Assembly (NCBI RefSeq): GCF_002395745.1
Contig: NZ_DGUN01000027.1
Coordinates: forward strand, 33,328 to 97,327
DNA length: 64,000 bases
Reading direction: 5' to 3'
DNA from: Fibrobacter sp. UBA4309
Lineage (GTDB): Bacteria > Fibrobacterota > Fibrobacteria > Fibrobacterales > Fibrobacteraceae
Shown here: positions 54,846 to 64,000 of the stretch, one piece after another
Layout of the letters: each line of letters starts with the position of its first letter
How positions within the stretch are numbered: position 1 is the stretch's first letter
The notes under the pieces: model-generated
The model's database searches: none
What the model saw: only the letters and a program-made list of their open reading frames with translations
What the model was told of the DNA's origin: nothing
Program-made: the position numbers and the translations under genes

Positions 54846-57758
54846 ATGAACATTCTCGTCTATTTCCTCTTCGCCCTTTCGGGTTTCGCGGGACTCATCT
54901 ACGAAGGTTCCTGGGCCCGTTACCTCAAATTGTTCCTGGGCCACGCCAGCTACGGGCAGGTGCTCACGCTCTGCATCTACATGGGCGGCCTTGCTATCGG
55001 CAGCTTTGTCGCGGGCAAGATGGTCGAGAAGGTGAAGAGGCCGCTGCTCGGTTACGCGGCAGTGGAATTGGCTATCGGTATAGGCGGGTTGATCTATCAC
55101 CCGCTTTATAATTTGCTCACCGGGTTCTTCTTCGACAGTGACTTTGTCGCGGGGCTAGGCTTCACTGGCGCCGAGATTGCAAAGATTGTGCTTGCGACTG
55201 GTTCTACGCTCCCTATCGCGATTGCGGTGGGCATGACGTTCCCGTTTATCGCGGCGGGGCTCATGCGCAAAAGCGGTGCCGAAGTCTCGCTCCCGATGCT
55301 CTACTTCACGAACAGCCTCGGTTCGGCGATAGGCATCCTGGTCACGAGCTATACGCTCATTCCCGTGTTCGGTAACCATGCTACTCTTTGCGTTGCCGCC
55401 TCCATCAACTTCCTGCTCGCGACCATCTTCGGCGTTATCGGGTTCATGACATCCCCGACCAAGGAAGAAGATTCTGCGGATGCCTCGCAGGAATCCGGAA
55501 ACACCGAAACCGACTACGTGGCCGAACACAAGCTCCCGATGCCGCCCAAGAGCACCTGGCTCTGGATTGCGGCCATCACGGGCCTCACCTCGTTCATTTA
55601 CGAAGTCGTCTGGATCCGCCTGCTTTCGCTGTTGATGGGCTCGTCGAGCCACAGCTTCGACCAGATGCTTTCCGCCTTTATCTTGGGACTTTCCATCGGT
55701 AGCGCCGTGAGCGGCAGGCTCCTCAAGAAGGACTCCCTCGTAGTGCTTTCGCTCGCGCAGATTTTCATGGCGTTCTTCGCGCTGTGCACGCTCTACTTCC
55801 ACCAGCCCTTCTGGGGCATGATGAACGAGTCGAACCAGATTTTCAACGCGACATCCGACGGCTACATCTGCTGGAGCTTCTTCAAGTATGCGCTGTCGGT
55901 GCTGTGGATGGTGCCGACGAGCTTCTTTGCGGGCATGACGCTCCCGCTCATTACGCTCATCCTCACGCGCGCCTTCAAGAGCGAAGCGCCCATCGGCAAG
56001 GTGTACGGCTGGAACACGCTCGGCTCCATCCTGGGTTCTGCGGGTGGCGGCCTTTTGTTGCTCCCGTACCTGCAGCTCAAGGGCTCTCTGGTTTTCGCTG
56101 CCTACCTCGACTTCGCGATTGGCTTTGTGCTCCTGTTTATCTACCGCAAGCGTTTCCGCCATAACGTGATGTTCTACGTCATCGGCGGCATAATGGTGCT
56201 CCCCGCGCTGTTCATGAACTTCGACCCGTCGCTCGTTACGTCGGGTGCGTTCCGCGCCTACAAGAACCTGCACCCCGACGAAAAGATAATCGTCCGCGAC
56301 GGCAAGACGGCTACCATCAGTTTCCACGAATCCGACGTGCACTGGTACATCAAGACGAACGGCAAGGCCGACGCGAGCATGAGCAAGGACCGCAACCACC
56401 CCATCGAAGGTGACGAACTGACCCAGGCGGCGACGGCCTTCATGCCGATGGCCGTGCTCTCGAAGCCCTACGATGCCGGCATGGTGGGCTTCGGCAGTGG
56501 CATGGGCGCACACTACCTGCTTTCCGACCCGCTGCTCCGCGACTTTGACTGCGTGGAAATCGAAGACGAGATGATGAACCTCGCGAAGGGATTCTACCCG
56601 TGGAACGCTCGCGGCTACGATGACCCGCGCATCCACATCTACATCGACGACGCCCAGACGTTCTTCCTCACCAACCGCCGCAAGTACGACATGCTCATCA
56701 GCGTGCCCTCTAACCCGTGGGTGAGCGGTGTGGCGAGCCTCTTCAGCCATGAGTTCTACGCGAAGATGCGCCGGTACATGAAACCGGGTGGACTCTGGGT
56801 GCAGTGGATCCAGACGTACGAATTCAACGACCAGCTCTTCTTGAACATCTTGAAGGCGCTCGACGTGACGTTCCCGTACGTGAGCCTGTACAAGGCCCCC
56901 GAGGAACCGGACATTATCATTATCGCGAGCGACCAGCCTGTCATCCAGAAGTCCATCGGCCGCTTCAGCACGGACCCGGCACTCGTGAAGGAATTTGAAC
57001 GCATCCATCGCGATCCCGAATTCTTCGGCGAACGGAACTTCCTGTTCACCTCGAAGATGGTCCGCAACATGATGAAGAACATCGACCCGAACAGCATCTT
57101 CACGCCGATGGTCGACAACAAGGCCGAAGAGGCCCGCTTTGTCCATTCGGAGGCGCACATCGTCCAGGTGTTCGACTCCTGTGAAATCTGCTGGCCCGAA
57201 TACCTGGATTCCGCCGACTACGCCCTGCGCCGCCCCGCCAAGGTCAAGGCCATGATGGAAGCGATGGCCGGCGATTCCTACCGCAAGCTCGGCATCGAGG
57301 CCTACCTCGCGAAGGTGGATACCCCGGTCGTGGAACGTTCCCCGGAATGGAAGAAGTTCCGCGAGGAATACATCGAGTGGGTCCGTGGCGTGCCGATGGA
57401 AGCCCGCGACACGAACGCCGTGTACATGAAGGTCCGCGACCTCGTGAACGCGGGAATGTTCCCGGCCTCGTTCGTGGACGAGTTCAACATCCTCGAAGTC
57501 GCCCGCACCAAGAATTACGCTGTCGCGGCCAAGCTTGTCGCCGACTTCTACGAAAAGTACGAAGTCAAGGACATGGACGAGTTCTTCCTGCGTAACGCGA
57601 TCCTCATCGCGCTGCTCGCACAGGAGCCGGAACTGGCCGATGTGCTGTACAAGGAAGCCATCCGCCCGCACGAAAGCTTCTTCAAGGTGGAAAAACTCCT
57701 GATATCAAAAGAAATCCCGCAGCTCCGTCGGAAGCTTGCGGGAATGCGTGAAAAATAA
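54846..57758 (+). CDS. Membrane protein fused to a spermidine-synthase-like domain
   Basis: A 970-residue protein. Residues 1-225 and 250-465 hold two sets of transmembrane helices (at least 11 in total); residues ~490-760 are a spermidine-synthase-type Rossmann fold with GFGSGMGAHYLL, EIEDEMMNLA and DDAQTFF; the last ~210 residues are helical and soluble. Fused MFS/spermidine synthases of this type are common, but polyamine synthesis is not proven: the usual gate Asp and Tyr ligands are partly missing (SVPSNPWVSG). ATG 54846 comes two bases after the PII stop. Confidence 0.85.
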   Translation: MNILVYFLFALSGFAGLIYEGSWARYLKLFLGHASYGQVLTLCIYMGGLAIGSFVAGKMVEKVKRPLLGYAAVELAIGIGGLIYHPLYNLLTGFFFDSDFVAGLGFTGAEIAKIVLATGSTLPIAIAVGMTFPFIAAGLMRKSGAEVSLPMLYFTNSLGSAIGILVTSYTLIPVFGNHATLCVAASINFLLATIFGVIGFMTSPTKEEDSADASQESGNTETDYVAEHKLPMPPKSTWLWIAAITGLTSFIYEVVWIRLLSLLMGSSSHSFDQMLSAFILGLSIGSAVSGRLLKKDSLVVLSLAQIFMAFFALCTLYFHQPFWGMMNESNQIFNATSDGYICWSFFKYALSVLWMVPTSFFAGMTLPLITLILTRAFKSEAPIGKVYGWNTLGSILGSAGGGLLLLPYLQLKGSLVFAAYLDFAIGFVLLFIYRKRFRHNVMFYVIGGIMVLPALFMNFDPSLVTSGAFRAYKNLHPDEKIIVRDGKTATISFHESDVHWYIKTNGKADASMSKDRNHPIEGDELTQAATAFMPMAVLSKPYDAGMVGFGSGMGAHYLLSDPLLRDFDCVEIEDEMMNLAKGFYPWNARGYDDPRIHIYIDDAQTFFLTNRRKYDMLISVPSNPWVSGVASLFSHEFYAKMRRYMKPGGLWVQWIQTYEFNDQLFLNILKALDVTFPYVSLYKAPEEPDIIIIASDQPVIQKSIGRFSTDPALVKEFERIHRDPEFFGERNFLFTSKMVRNMMKNIDPNSIFTPMVDNKAEEARFVHSEAHIVQVFDSCEICWPEYLDSADYALRRPAKVKAMMEAMAGDSYRKLGIEAYLAKVDTPVVERSPEWKKFREEYIEWVRGVPMEARDTNAVYMKVRDLVNAGMFPASFVDEFNILEVARTKNYAVAAKLVADFYEKYEVKDMDEFFLRNAILIALLAQEPELADVLYKEAIRPHESFFKVEKLLISKEIPQLRRKLAGMREK

Positions 57759-57767
57759 ACTGCTGGA

Positions 57768-58598
57768 TTAGAACAGGTAGGTGACGCCCGCCATCGTGTA
57801 GAACGAAAGCAGGTTGGCCTTCTGGAAACGGCCTTCGGGAACGAGGGCCTTGTTCAATATGTTCGTAAAGCTCTGTACCACGCGGATGTCGACGTTGATG
57901 TAGCGCGTCAACAGGAAACCGAGGTCGAATACTCCGCCCACTTCCACGCTGGAGGTCACGAGAGCGTTGTTGTCGGTCACCGTGTTGCTGCCGTCGAAAT
58001 TCTGGTTGTATTCGGAACTTCCGGTAAGTTTGAGGCTCAGGTTGACGCCGAGTCCGGTAAAGAATCCCATATCTTCGAACGTATAACGCACGATGAGCGG
58101 GATTTCGAAGACCATCATGTCGATGGTGGCGTCGTCGGTACCAAAATCGGTATCCGTCTCAAAGTCGTAATGGCGGTAGTTGAAGTCCAGTTCCGGGACG
58201 ATGCTCAGGTTCTTGATGCCGAGGGGCATCTTTACCATGATGCCGCCACCAGCGATAAAGCCGATGCCCCAGTCTTCGGCCTTGCCGCCGAAGAAGGTGT
58301 TGATGCCGCCATGGACGCGTGCGCCCAACTGAATGACTCGTGCAAATCCTTCCGTACGCAGACGGTTGATTTCTGCCTTGGATGTCTGCTCGTTCTTGTA
58401 GCGGGCATATGCGGCAGCGTATTCTTCGTCGTTGGCGAACTCGTCGTCGGTCGAACCGGTGTAGGTGTCGTCCGAGGATTTGCTTGCCGCACTGACGGCA
58501 TTGTCGTCCTTGTCGAAATCGTCAAATTCGTCGGCATGTGCCGAAAGGGCGAATGCGAGAACCGCAGAGGAAAGGATGCTGAGTGCTCTTGATTTCAT
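57768..58598 (-). CDS. Outer-membrane beta-barrel protein (first of two paralogues)
   Basis: A 276-residue protein: signal peptide (1-22), an acidic Asp/Ser linker and a helix, then an eight-stranded type barrel (LGARVHGGINTFFG, PELDFNYRHYDFET, GLGVNLSLKLTGSS) ending TYLF, an OmpA/PorT-like fold. It is about 35 percent similar by eye to the next gene in the barrel. TATAATT lies seven bases before the ATG. Confidence 0.8.
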   Translation of the reverse strand: MKSRALSILSSAVLAFALSAHADEFDDFDKDDNAVSAASKSSDDTYTGSTDDEFANDEEYAAAYARYKNEQTSKAEINRLRTEGFARVIQLGARVHGGINTFFGGKAEDWGIGFIAGGGIMVKMPLGIKNLSIVPELDFNYRHYDFETDTDFGTDDATIDMMVFEIPLIVRYTFEDMGFFTGLGVNLSLKLTGSSEYNQNFDGSNTVTDNNALVTSSVEVGGVFDLGFLLTRYINVDIRVVQSFTNILNKALVPEGRFQKANLLSFYTMAGVTYLF

Positions 58599-58605
58599 AT
58601 ATTCT

Positions 58606-58612
58606 AATTATA
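58606..58612 (-). promoter_or_regulatory. TATAATT promoter box of the first barrel gene
   Basis: TATAATT ends seven bases before ATG 58598 on the minus strand; the same TATAATTAGA sequence precedes the second paralogue (59765-59771), so the two share a promoter type. Confidence 0.5.
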
Positions 58613-58670
58613 ATAAATGAAGGGGCGTTTTTGCACTCCTAAAAATATATACCCGTGTAAAAATGGTGTA

Positions 58671-58720
58671 GAAAAAAAAATTTACCAAAATGGGAAATTA
58701 CCGAAAAATCGCCATTTTGG
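58671..58720 (-). terminator. Terminator of the second barrel gene
   Basis: CCAAAATGG (58685) and CCATTTTGG (58712) form a 9-bp stem, followed on the minus strand by a run of T's (A's at 58672-58680). It ends the 58733-59758 transcript. Confidence 0.65.
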
Positions 58721-58732
58721 AAAAAAAGCCAA

Positions 58733-59758
58733 TTAGAGATGGAACGAAATGCCCAATGTTGTATGGAATGTGAACAGTTTCGAGTCCATAATCTCGGTTT
58801 CGGCGACGGCCTTGTCGTTGACCAGGTTGATCAGGTATTGGACCACTCGGATGTCCGCGGAGAAATGGGAATTGAACGCGTAACCGATGTCGAAAGCGCC
58901 GCCTATCAGCACGCCCGTAGTCGGCAGGGTGTTTTTACGCTTGTCCTTCTCGATTTTCTTGCCGGTGTCGATTTTCTGCTTGTATTCCGACTTGCTCGAA
59001 AGCTTCAGGCCGAGGTCGAAGCCGAGGCCGACAAAGATGCCCTCGTTGTCGGGAGCGTACAGGATTATGACCGGGATTTCGAAGAGCATCTGCTTGATGG
59101 TGGCCTCGTCTTCGCTGTAGCTTGATTCGGATTCGAAGTTGAAGACGCGGTAGTCAAAGTCCAGTTCGGGGTAAAGCGTCAGCGAACGGGAGAAAAACGG
59201 CATCTTGGCGAAAATGCCTGCACTGCCTTCGTAGCCGAGCTTCCAGTCGCCGGCCTTTTTCCCGAAAATCATGTTCATGCCGCCTGCGGCGCGGAATCCG
59301 AGGGTGATTTTCCTGGAGAAGCCCTCCTTGCGGGCGCGGTACTGTTCCGCATTTTCTTGCAGGTAGCGGTCATAGGTGTCGTCGTCTTCCTTGCATTCGG
59401 CGAGCAGAGTGTCGGCCGGGGTGCAGTCTTCATATTCACTGGAATCGGCTTTTGCCAGCTTCGAGGAGTCTCCGGCCGCGGCGGTGCTGTCGCCCGCGGC
59501 ATTGTTTTCGCCTGCGGAAGCCTGTTGGCTGTCGGCTTCTTGAGGGGCACTTGCGGGGGCGGTCTCCGTACCGTCGCATCCGTCGCCTATGCAGGCGGCG
59601 TTCGGTTCGTCGTTGCCGCTGTTCAGTTCCGTGCTGCCTCCGTTCTGGGCGGCAATCCATGCGGAATCGGTATCTGCCTCGTAACTATCCTGGGCGAAGG
59701 CGCAGGATGCCGAAATGGCCAAAGCGGACAGGAAATAAAATATTCTGGAACGTTCCAT
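58733..59758 (-). CDS. Outer-membrane beta-barrel protein (second of two paralogues)
   Basis: A 341-residue protein with signal peptide (1-22), a 100-residue Ala/Asp/Ser/Gly-rich linker that contains a Cys pair, and a C-terminal barrel matching the neighbour (LGFRAAGGMNMIFGKKAGDW, LYPELDFDYRVFNFES, LGFDLGLKLSSKSEY) ending SFHL. The pair is likely a tandem duplication; the linker is the main difference. TATAATT ends six bases before the ATG. Confidence 0.8.
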   Translation of the reverse strand: MERSRIFYFLSALAISASCAFAQDSYEADTDSAWIAAQNGGSTELNSGNDEPNAACIGDGCDGTETAPASAPQEADSQQASAGENNAAGDSTAAAGDSSKLAKADSSEYEDCTPADTLLAECKEDDDTYDRYLQENAEQYRARKEGFSRKITLGFRAAGGMNMIFGKKAGDWKLGYEGSAGIFAKMPFFSRSLTLYPELDFDYRVFNFESESSYSEDEATIKQMLFEIPVIILYAPDNEGIFVGLGFDLGLKLSSKSEYKQKIDTGKKIEKDKRKNTLPTTGVLIGGAFDIGYAFNSHFSADIRVVQYLINLVNDKAVAETEIMDSKLFTFHTTLGISFHL

Positions 59759-59764
59759 ATCTCT

Positions 59765-59771
59765 AATTATA
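59765..59771 (-). promoter_or_regulatory. TATAATT promoter box of the second barrel gene
   Basis: TATAATT ends six bases before ATG 59758; no Shine-Dalgarno sequence. Confidence 0.5.
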
Positions 59772-59940
59772 ACAAAAGCGGGGCAAAAACGGATAGGGAA
59801 AACTTCCTGATTGCCGTTTTTTACCGATTTTGGCCATCAAAATGGGTCAAAGTCCGCCTTTGCTTGCTTTTTCTTATATAAATCGTATTATGTGTCCTTT
59901 TACGAACAAGATTGTTATATTACATGAAAAAGGGGGGCCT

Positions 59941-61578
59941 ATGAGAGCCTTGTATCGTTTTTCTGGAATCGCGGCAGTCGCTTTTGCCGCTTCTGTGGCA
60001 CTTGTCGCCTGCGACGATTCCTCGTCTGCAAGCGATGACGAAGTGCCGGAATCGTCGGAATCTGTTCCGAAATCATCGGGGGCTGTTCTGGGGTCTTCGG
60101 CTTCTATGCCGGAATCTTCGGCAATCCCGGAGTCGTCGACGTTTCCGTCGTCTTCTTCGTCCTTTGAACCAGATTCCGCATCTTGCGAATCTGCGATTGC
60201 TTCGGTTTCTCCTTATGAATGTAGCGACTCGTTGCAAACAGATGGTGTATACTATATAAGAAATGGTTATGATAACCAGATGATCGGAATGGGTTGTACT
60301 TATAGGTGCAAGGACAACAAATGGTCCTATGTATCCTCTATCCCAGATGGGGCGATAAAATTTTCAACTCTTGATATGTTGTATCAATCAGAAGAAATTG
60401 GCATGTTGAGTTTCAAGAAATGTACCACCGAAAACGAAGGCCTTGTCGATTCCGTCTGGTCCGGTAATGCAAAGTATGGTTACATAATGTATTACAGGTG
60501 CGAGGCTGGTTCCTGGGTAGAAAGGGAGCAATGGGTTACCTGCGATACGGCTGGGGTTCCAGTGGGGGCTCTCTGCAGGAGGACTGCGAATGTGGGATTC
60601 TTCAATCGAGCGCCTTTGACACACGTGTACGTTTATGAAGGTGAAGGCACATGGATGCATTTATTAGGTTTCCGTGCTGTCGGAGATACAAATGTTTATG
60701 AGGGCCTTTCCAAAATGACTAAAGAATGTTCCTCCAAAAATAAGTGGGACAAGGAAAAAATCACTTATGGCGTAGATCCGGATGTCATAACATTGTATTA
60801 CATGTGCGCTGACAGCGGGTGGACGGTTGTTGATGAGGCCGGTTATTACTGCACCACGGAGAAAACAGCTGTTGGAGACACTTGCTCTTTTGAATCGGGA
60901 GATAGTACGCTGCATTATATGTATGTGTATGTGGATGGTTTTTATCGGGGCGATTACTACGACATGGAATCCGTTTGGGTGGAATCCAGTGTAGACCCTG
61001 AATTCGGCTATTGCCCGCATATTTTTACGGATCCGACGGAACTGACGTATATTCAGAAAGACGGAAAATTTTATTACTGCGATTTTGGTAAATGGGTAAC
61101 GGCGGGATTTGTTCCGCATCAAGAGACGGACCCGCGTATGGAGGGGCTGACCAACGAGGAATACGACGTACTGGATCTGCCTAAGGAAGCGGAGGTTGGG
61201 GACCGTGTCGGAGGCTTGCTGGAGAATTGCTTTGACAATGTGAGAGTGGACTTGGGCGGACCGGATGAATGGTATTCCGAGACGTATGACTACTGCTTGT
61301 CGAAAAATTATTACCGGTATCGCGAAAATGGCACCTGGACGTTGGAAACGGAAGAGGAGCAGAAAGCCATTCAGTACTCGGGGCCTCCTGAATGCACTCC
61401 TGAATCGGAGGGTATGGAATACAGCTATTTGCCTCTGTCGCGAGATCCGGGAAGAATCTACAAACGAATCGGCGTTCGGTCCGCCACTATAGTAACGTCG
61501 CTGAACACTATTGAAGAAACATTTTATTGTGATGACTCCCTTGTGGCGTACATTTTCGGCAGGTCCGAAAAGAAGTAA
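59941..61578 (+). CDS. Large Cys-rich repeat lipoprotein
   Basis: A 545-residue lipoprotein with lipobox LVACDDS (Cys about 24), a Ser/Glu/Pro linker to about 85, then five or six degenerate modules of about 75 residues, each with a Tyr-rich strand, an RC..G.W core and paired Cys (for example YYRCEAGSWVE, then VTCDTAGVPVGALC). The gene is clearly more AT-rich in codon choice than its neighbours from about 60200. GGGGGG precedes the ATG. Family unknown; surface location is inferred. The next gene is a smaller relative. Confidence 0.72.
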   Translation: MRALYRFSGIAAVAFAASVALVACDDSSSASDDEVPESSESVPKSSGAVLGSSASMPESSAIPESSTFPSSSSSFEPDSASCESAIASVSPYECSDSLQTDGVYYIRNGYDNQMIGMGCTYRCKDNKWSYVSSIPDGAIKFSTLDMLYQSEEIGMLSFKKCTTENEGLVDSVWSGNAKYGYIMYYRCEAGSWVEREQWVTCDTAGVPVGALCRRTANVGFFNRAPLTHVYVYEGEGTWMHLLGFRAVGDTNVYEGLSKMTKECSSKNKWDKEKITYGVDPDVITLYYMCADSGWTVVDEAGYYCTTEKTAVGDTCSFESGDSTLHYMYVYVDGFYRGDYYDMESVWVESSVDPEFGYCPHIFTDPTELTYIQKDGKFYYCDFGKWVTAGFVPHQETDPRMEGLTNEEYDVLDLPKEAEVGDRVGGLLENCFDNVRVDLGGPDEWYSETYDYCLSKNYYRYRENGTWTLETEEEQKAIQYSGPPECTPESEGMEYSYLPLSRDPGRIYKRIGVRSATIVTSLNTIEETFYCDDSLVAYIFGRSEKK

Positions 61579-61597
61579 TTTTTAAATGGAGGATTTT

Positions 61598-62495
61598 ATG
61601 TCTATTGCGTTGGAAAGAAAAGGGCTGTTAAGCATAGCTGGCCTGGTAGCGTTCGGGCTCACCTTTTCCCTTGTTGCCTGTGACGATTCGTCATCGGCGA
61701 GTGGCGATGATGTTCCGGGTTCTTCTGGAAGCGTGCCTGCGGGGATGGAAGGCCTACCCGACGACGTTCTGGCGGTTTATTCCGATTCTCCCTCAATGCG
61801 GCGAATTTCGTCCTGAAGGCAGCTGTAACTCTATTACAGGGGCCGATGGAAAGGAGTATCGATTTGAATGCGTAGGAACCAAATGGGAGTATAATCAGGA
61901 TTGTGAAGAGCCGAAGTGTTTGACGGCCACTTCACGAATAGAGCATCCGGAATGTGAACTTCAGGAATGTAACGCCGAGATTGAGGGCCTTGTTGAACAC
62001 ATGACTCCTGGTTATCATCCCGCTTATCAAAGCAATGTTGAGTACCATCGGTGCGAACAAGGCGAATGGCTCCAAGTGGAAGCCAGTGCCGCCTGTGATA
62101 CGGCAGGAGTGAGCGTGGGCGATGTATGCGATATGCGTATCGCTTATGCCGGCGCCAAGTCTGGGCATGATTCGTTTAACTGCTACAAGTACTTGGGCGA
62201 TGGTGCATGGAAAACCATTGCTATTGCCGTTAGGGCTGGCGAAACCTGCTTTGCGGTGCAGGGAGACCTGCCACCTGATATTGCGGGTTGGTATTATTCA
62301 TTTTATCATGAGGCGGATTGTGACGAGACTTCTGATTTGCCTATTCAATCGGACGATGGAACGTGGTATTTATTGCAATGCGTAGAGGCTAAATGGGAGA
62401 TTAGTGAGTATCAAGAATGTAACGACGGGAACGATTCCTGCTTAGCAGTACAGGAAGGCGAGTCTGCCCCGTCTGATTCCACGGACGAACAATAA
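61598..62495 (+). pseudogene. Cys-rich lipoprotein interrupted by a frameshift
   Basis: ATG 61598 (GGAGG five bases upstream) opens a lipoprotein signal peptide and Ser linker (LVACDDSSSAS) that stops at 61816. The continuation lies in the +1 frame: from about 61790 to 62495 it encodes two modules like those of the preceding gene (YHRCEQGEWLQ, AACDTAGVSVGDVC). A one-base change between about 61743 and 61810 would join the frames. It is a broken gene, a sequencing error, or a translational shift; no slippery heptamer is obvious. Confidence 0.7.
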
Positions 62496-62516
62496 ATAGC
62501 CGCTCTTTTGCCGCCG

Positions 62517-62539
62517 GCCCCGCAGCGCGGGGCTTTTTT
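62517..62539 (+). terminator. Strong terminator before leuS
   Basis: GCCCCGC-AGC-GCGGGGC stem followed by six T's, 21 bases after the lipoprotein stop. Confidence 0.88.
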
Positions 62540-62612
62540 AGTTTCTATCTTTTACCCCGAAAAATTTAATGAGGCCACGGCGGTTCCGCCGGGGCGTTAG
62601 AGGTATAAAGCA

Positions 62613-64000
<1,388 letters not shown>

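Noticed and set aside
55155..57671. 838-codon minus-strand open frame opposite the spermidine-synthase fusion
   Set aside because: Composition is Arg/His/Val-heavy and featureless, a by-product of codon bias on the plus strand, which carries clear Rossmann motifs.

Overview
The window looks like a Fibrobacter chromosome, or that of a very close relative. The strongest marker is a FISUMP-type lineage domain protein at 17100-17759. Supporting markers are six lipoproteins whose lipobox Cys is followed by Gly/Asp residues and usually a Ser run, a plant cell wall theme (expansin, CE1 esterase, CelC-like GH5), futalosine-pathway MqnA, and many outer-membrane barrels. Gene density is high, about 58 protein genes and one tRNA. 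There is no prophage, IS element, CRISPR or rRNA, and no gene-free stretch exceeds 300 bases. Layout: 1-4032 holds an unknown exported protein, an MCE/MlaD protein coupled to a small exported protein, and an M18 aminopeptidase. 4045-9622 is a tight four-gene operon (GtrA flippase, FAD oxidoreductase, two GT-C glycosyltransferases, the last with an NPCBM domain) that probably builds a lipid-linked or surface glycan. 9717-11212 has two TPR/Asn-Gln-rich Bat-like proteins. 11446-17759 carries an expansin lipoprotein, a Y-family polymerase with a YolD-like partner, a CytX-type permease, a PdxY-like kinase, a radical SAM protein and the FISUMP protein. 17827-22314 has a coiled-coil repeat protein, an EF-G paralogue, a Vat-like acetyltransferase, a DUF58 protein and an Hsp20 with a sigma-54-like promoter. 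22590-27276 (minus strand) has a CE1 esterase, TolC-type protein, tRNA-Val, PTS EIIA and AroD. 27356-31355 is an operon of clpP, ftsY, a lipoprotein, a thioredoxin-like protein and a GT2 fused to a barrel-like domain. 31486-37804 mixes GH5, mqnA, a diguanylate cyclase, eda, a DEAD helicase and an atypical Fic protein. 37865-41233 is a cobalamin riboswitch followed by a BtuB-like receptor and a beta-propeller lipoprotein. 41328-48335 holds prmA, ygiQ, a lipoprotein, queH with a membrane partner, a barrel protein and rsmG. 48413-51155 is a PorV-like barrel interrupted by a propeller plus its coupled partner. 51231-57758 is an operon of a triple FKBP, a DUF1538 membrane protein, two PII-like proteins and a membrane-fused spermidine synthase homologue. 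57768-62495 has paired outer-membrane paralogues and two Cys-rich lipoproteins, one frameshifted. The window ends inside leuS. Regulatory signals are consistent. Many first genes lack a Shine-Dalgarno sequence and have a TAnnTTT-like box ending 5-9 bases before the start codon, which suggests leaderless transcripts. Operon-internal genes use GGAGG-type sites or overlapping stop/start codons. Short palindromic repeats are scattered through the region, and two have entered coding sequences in frame.
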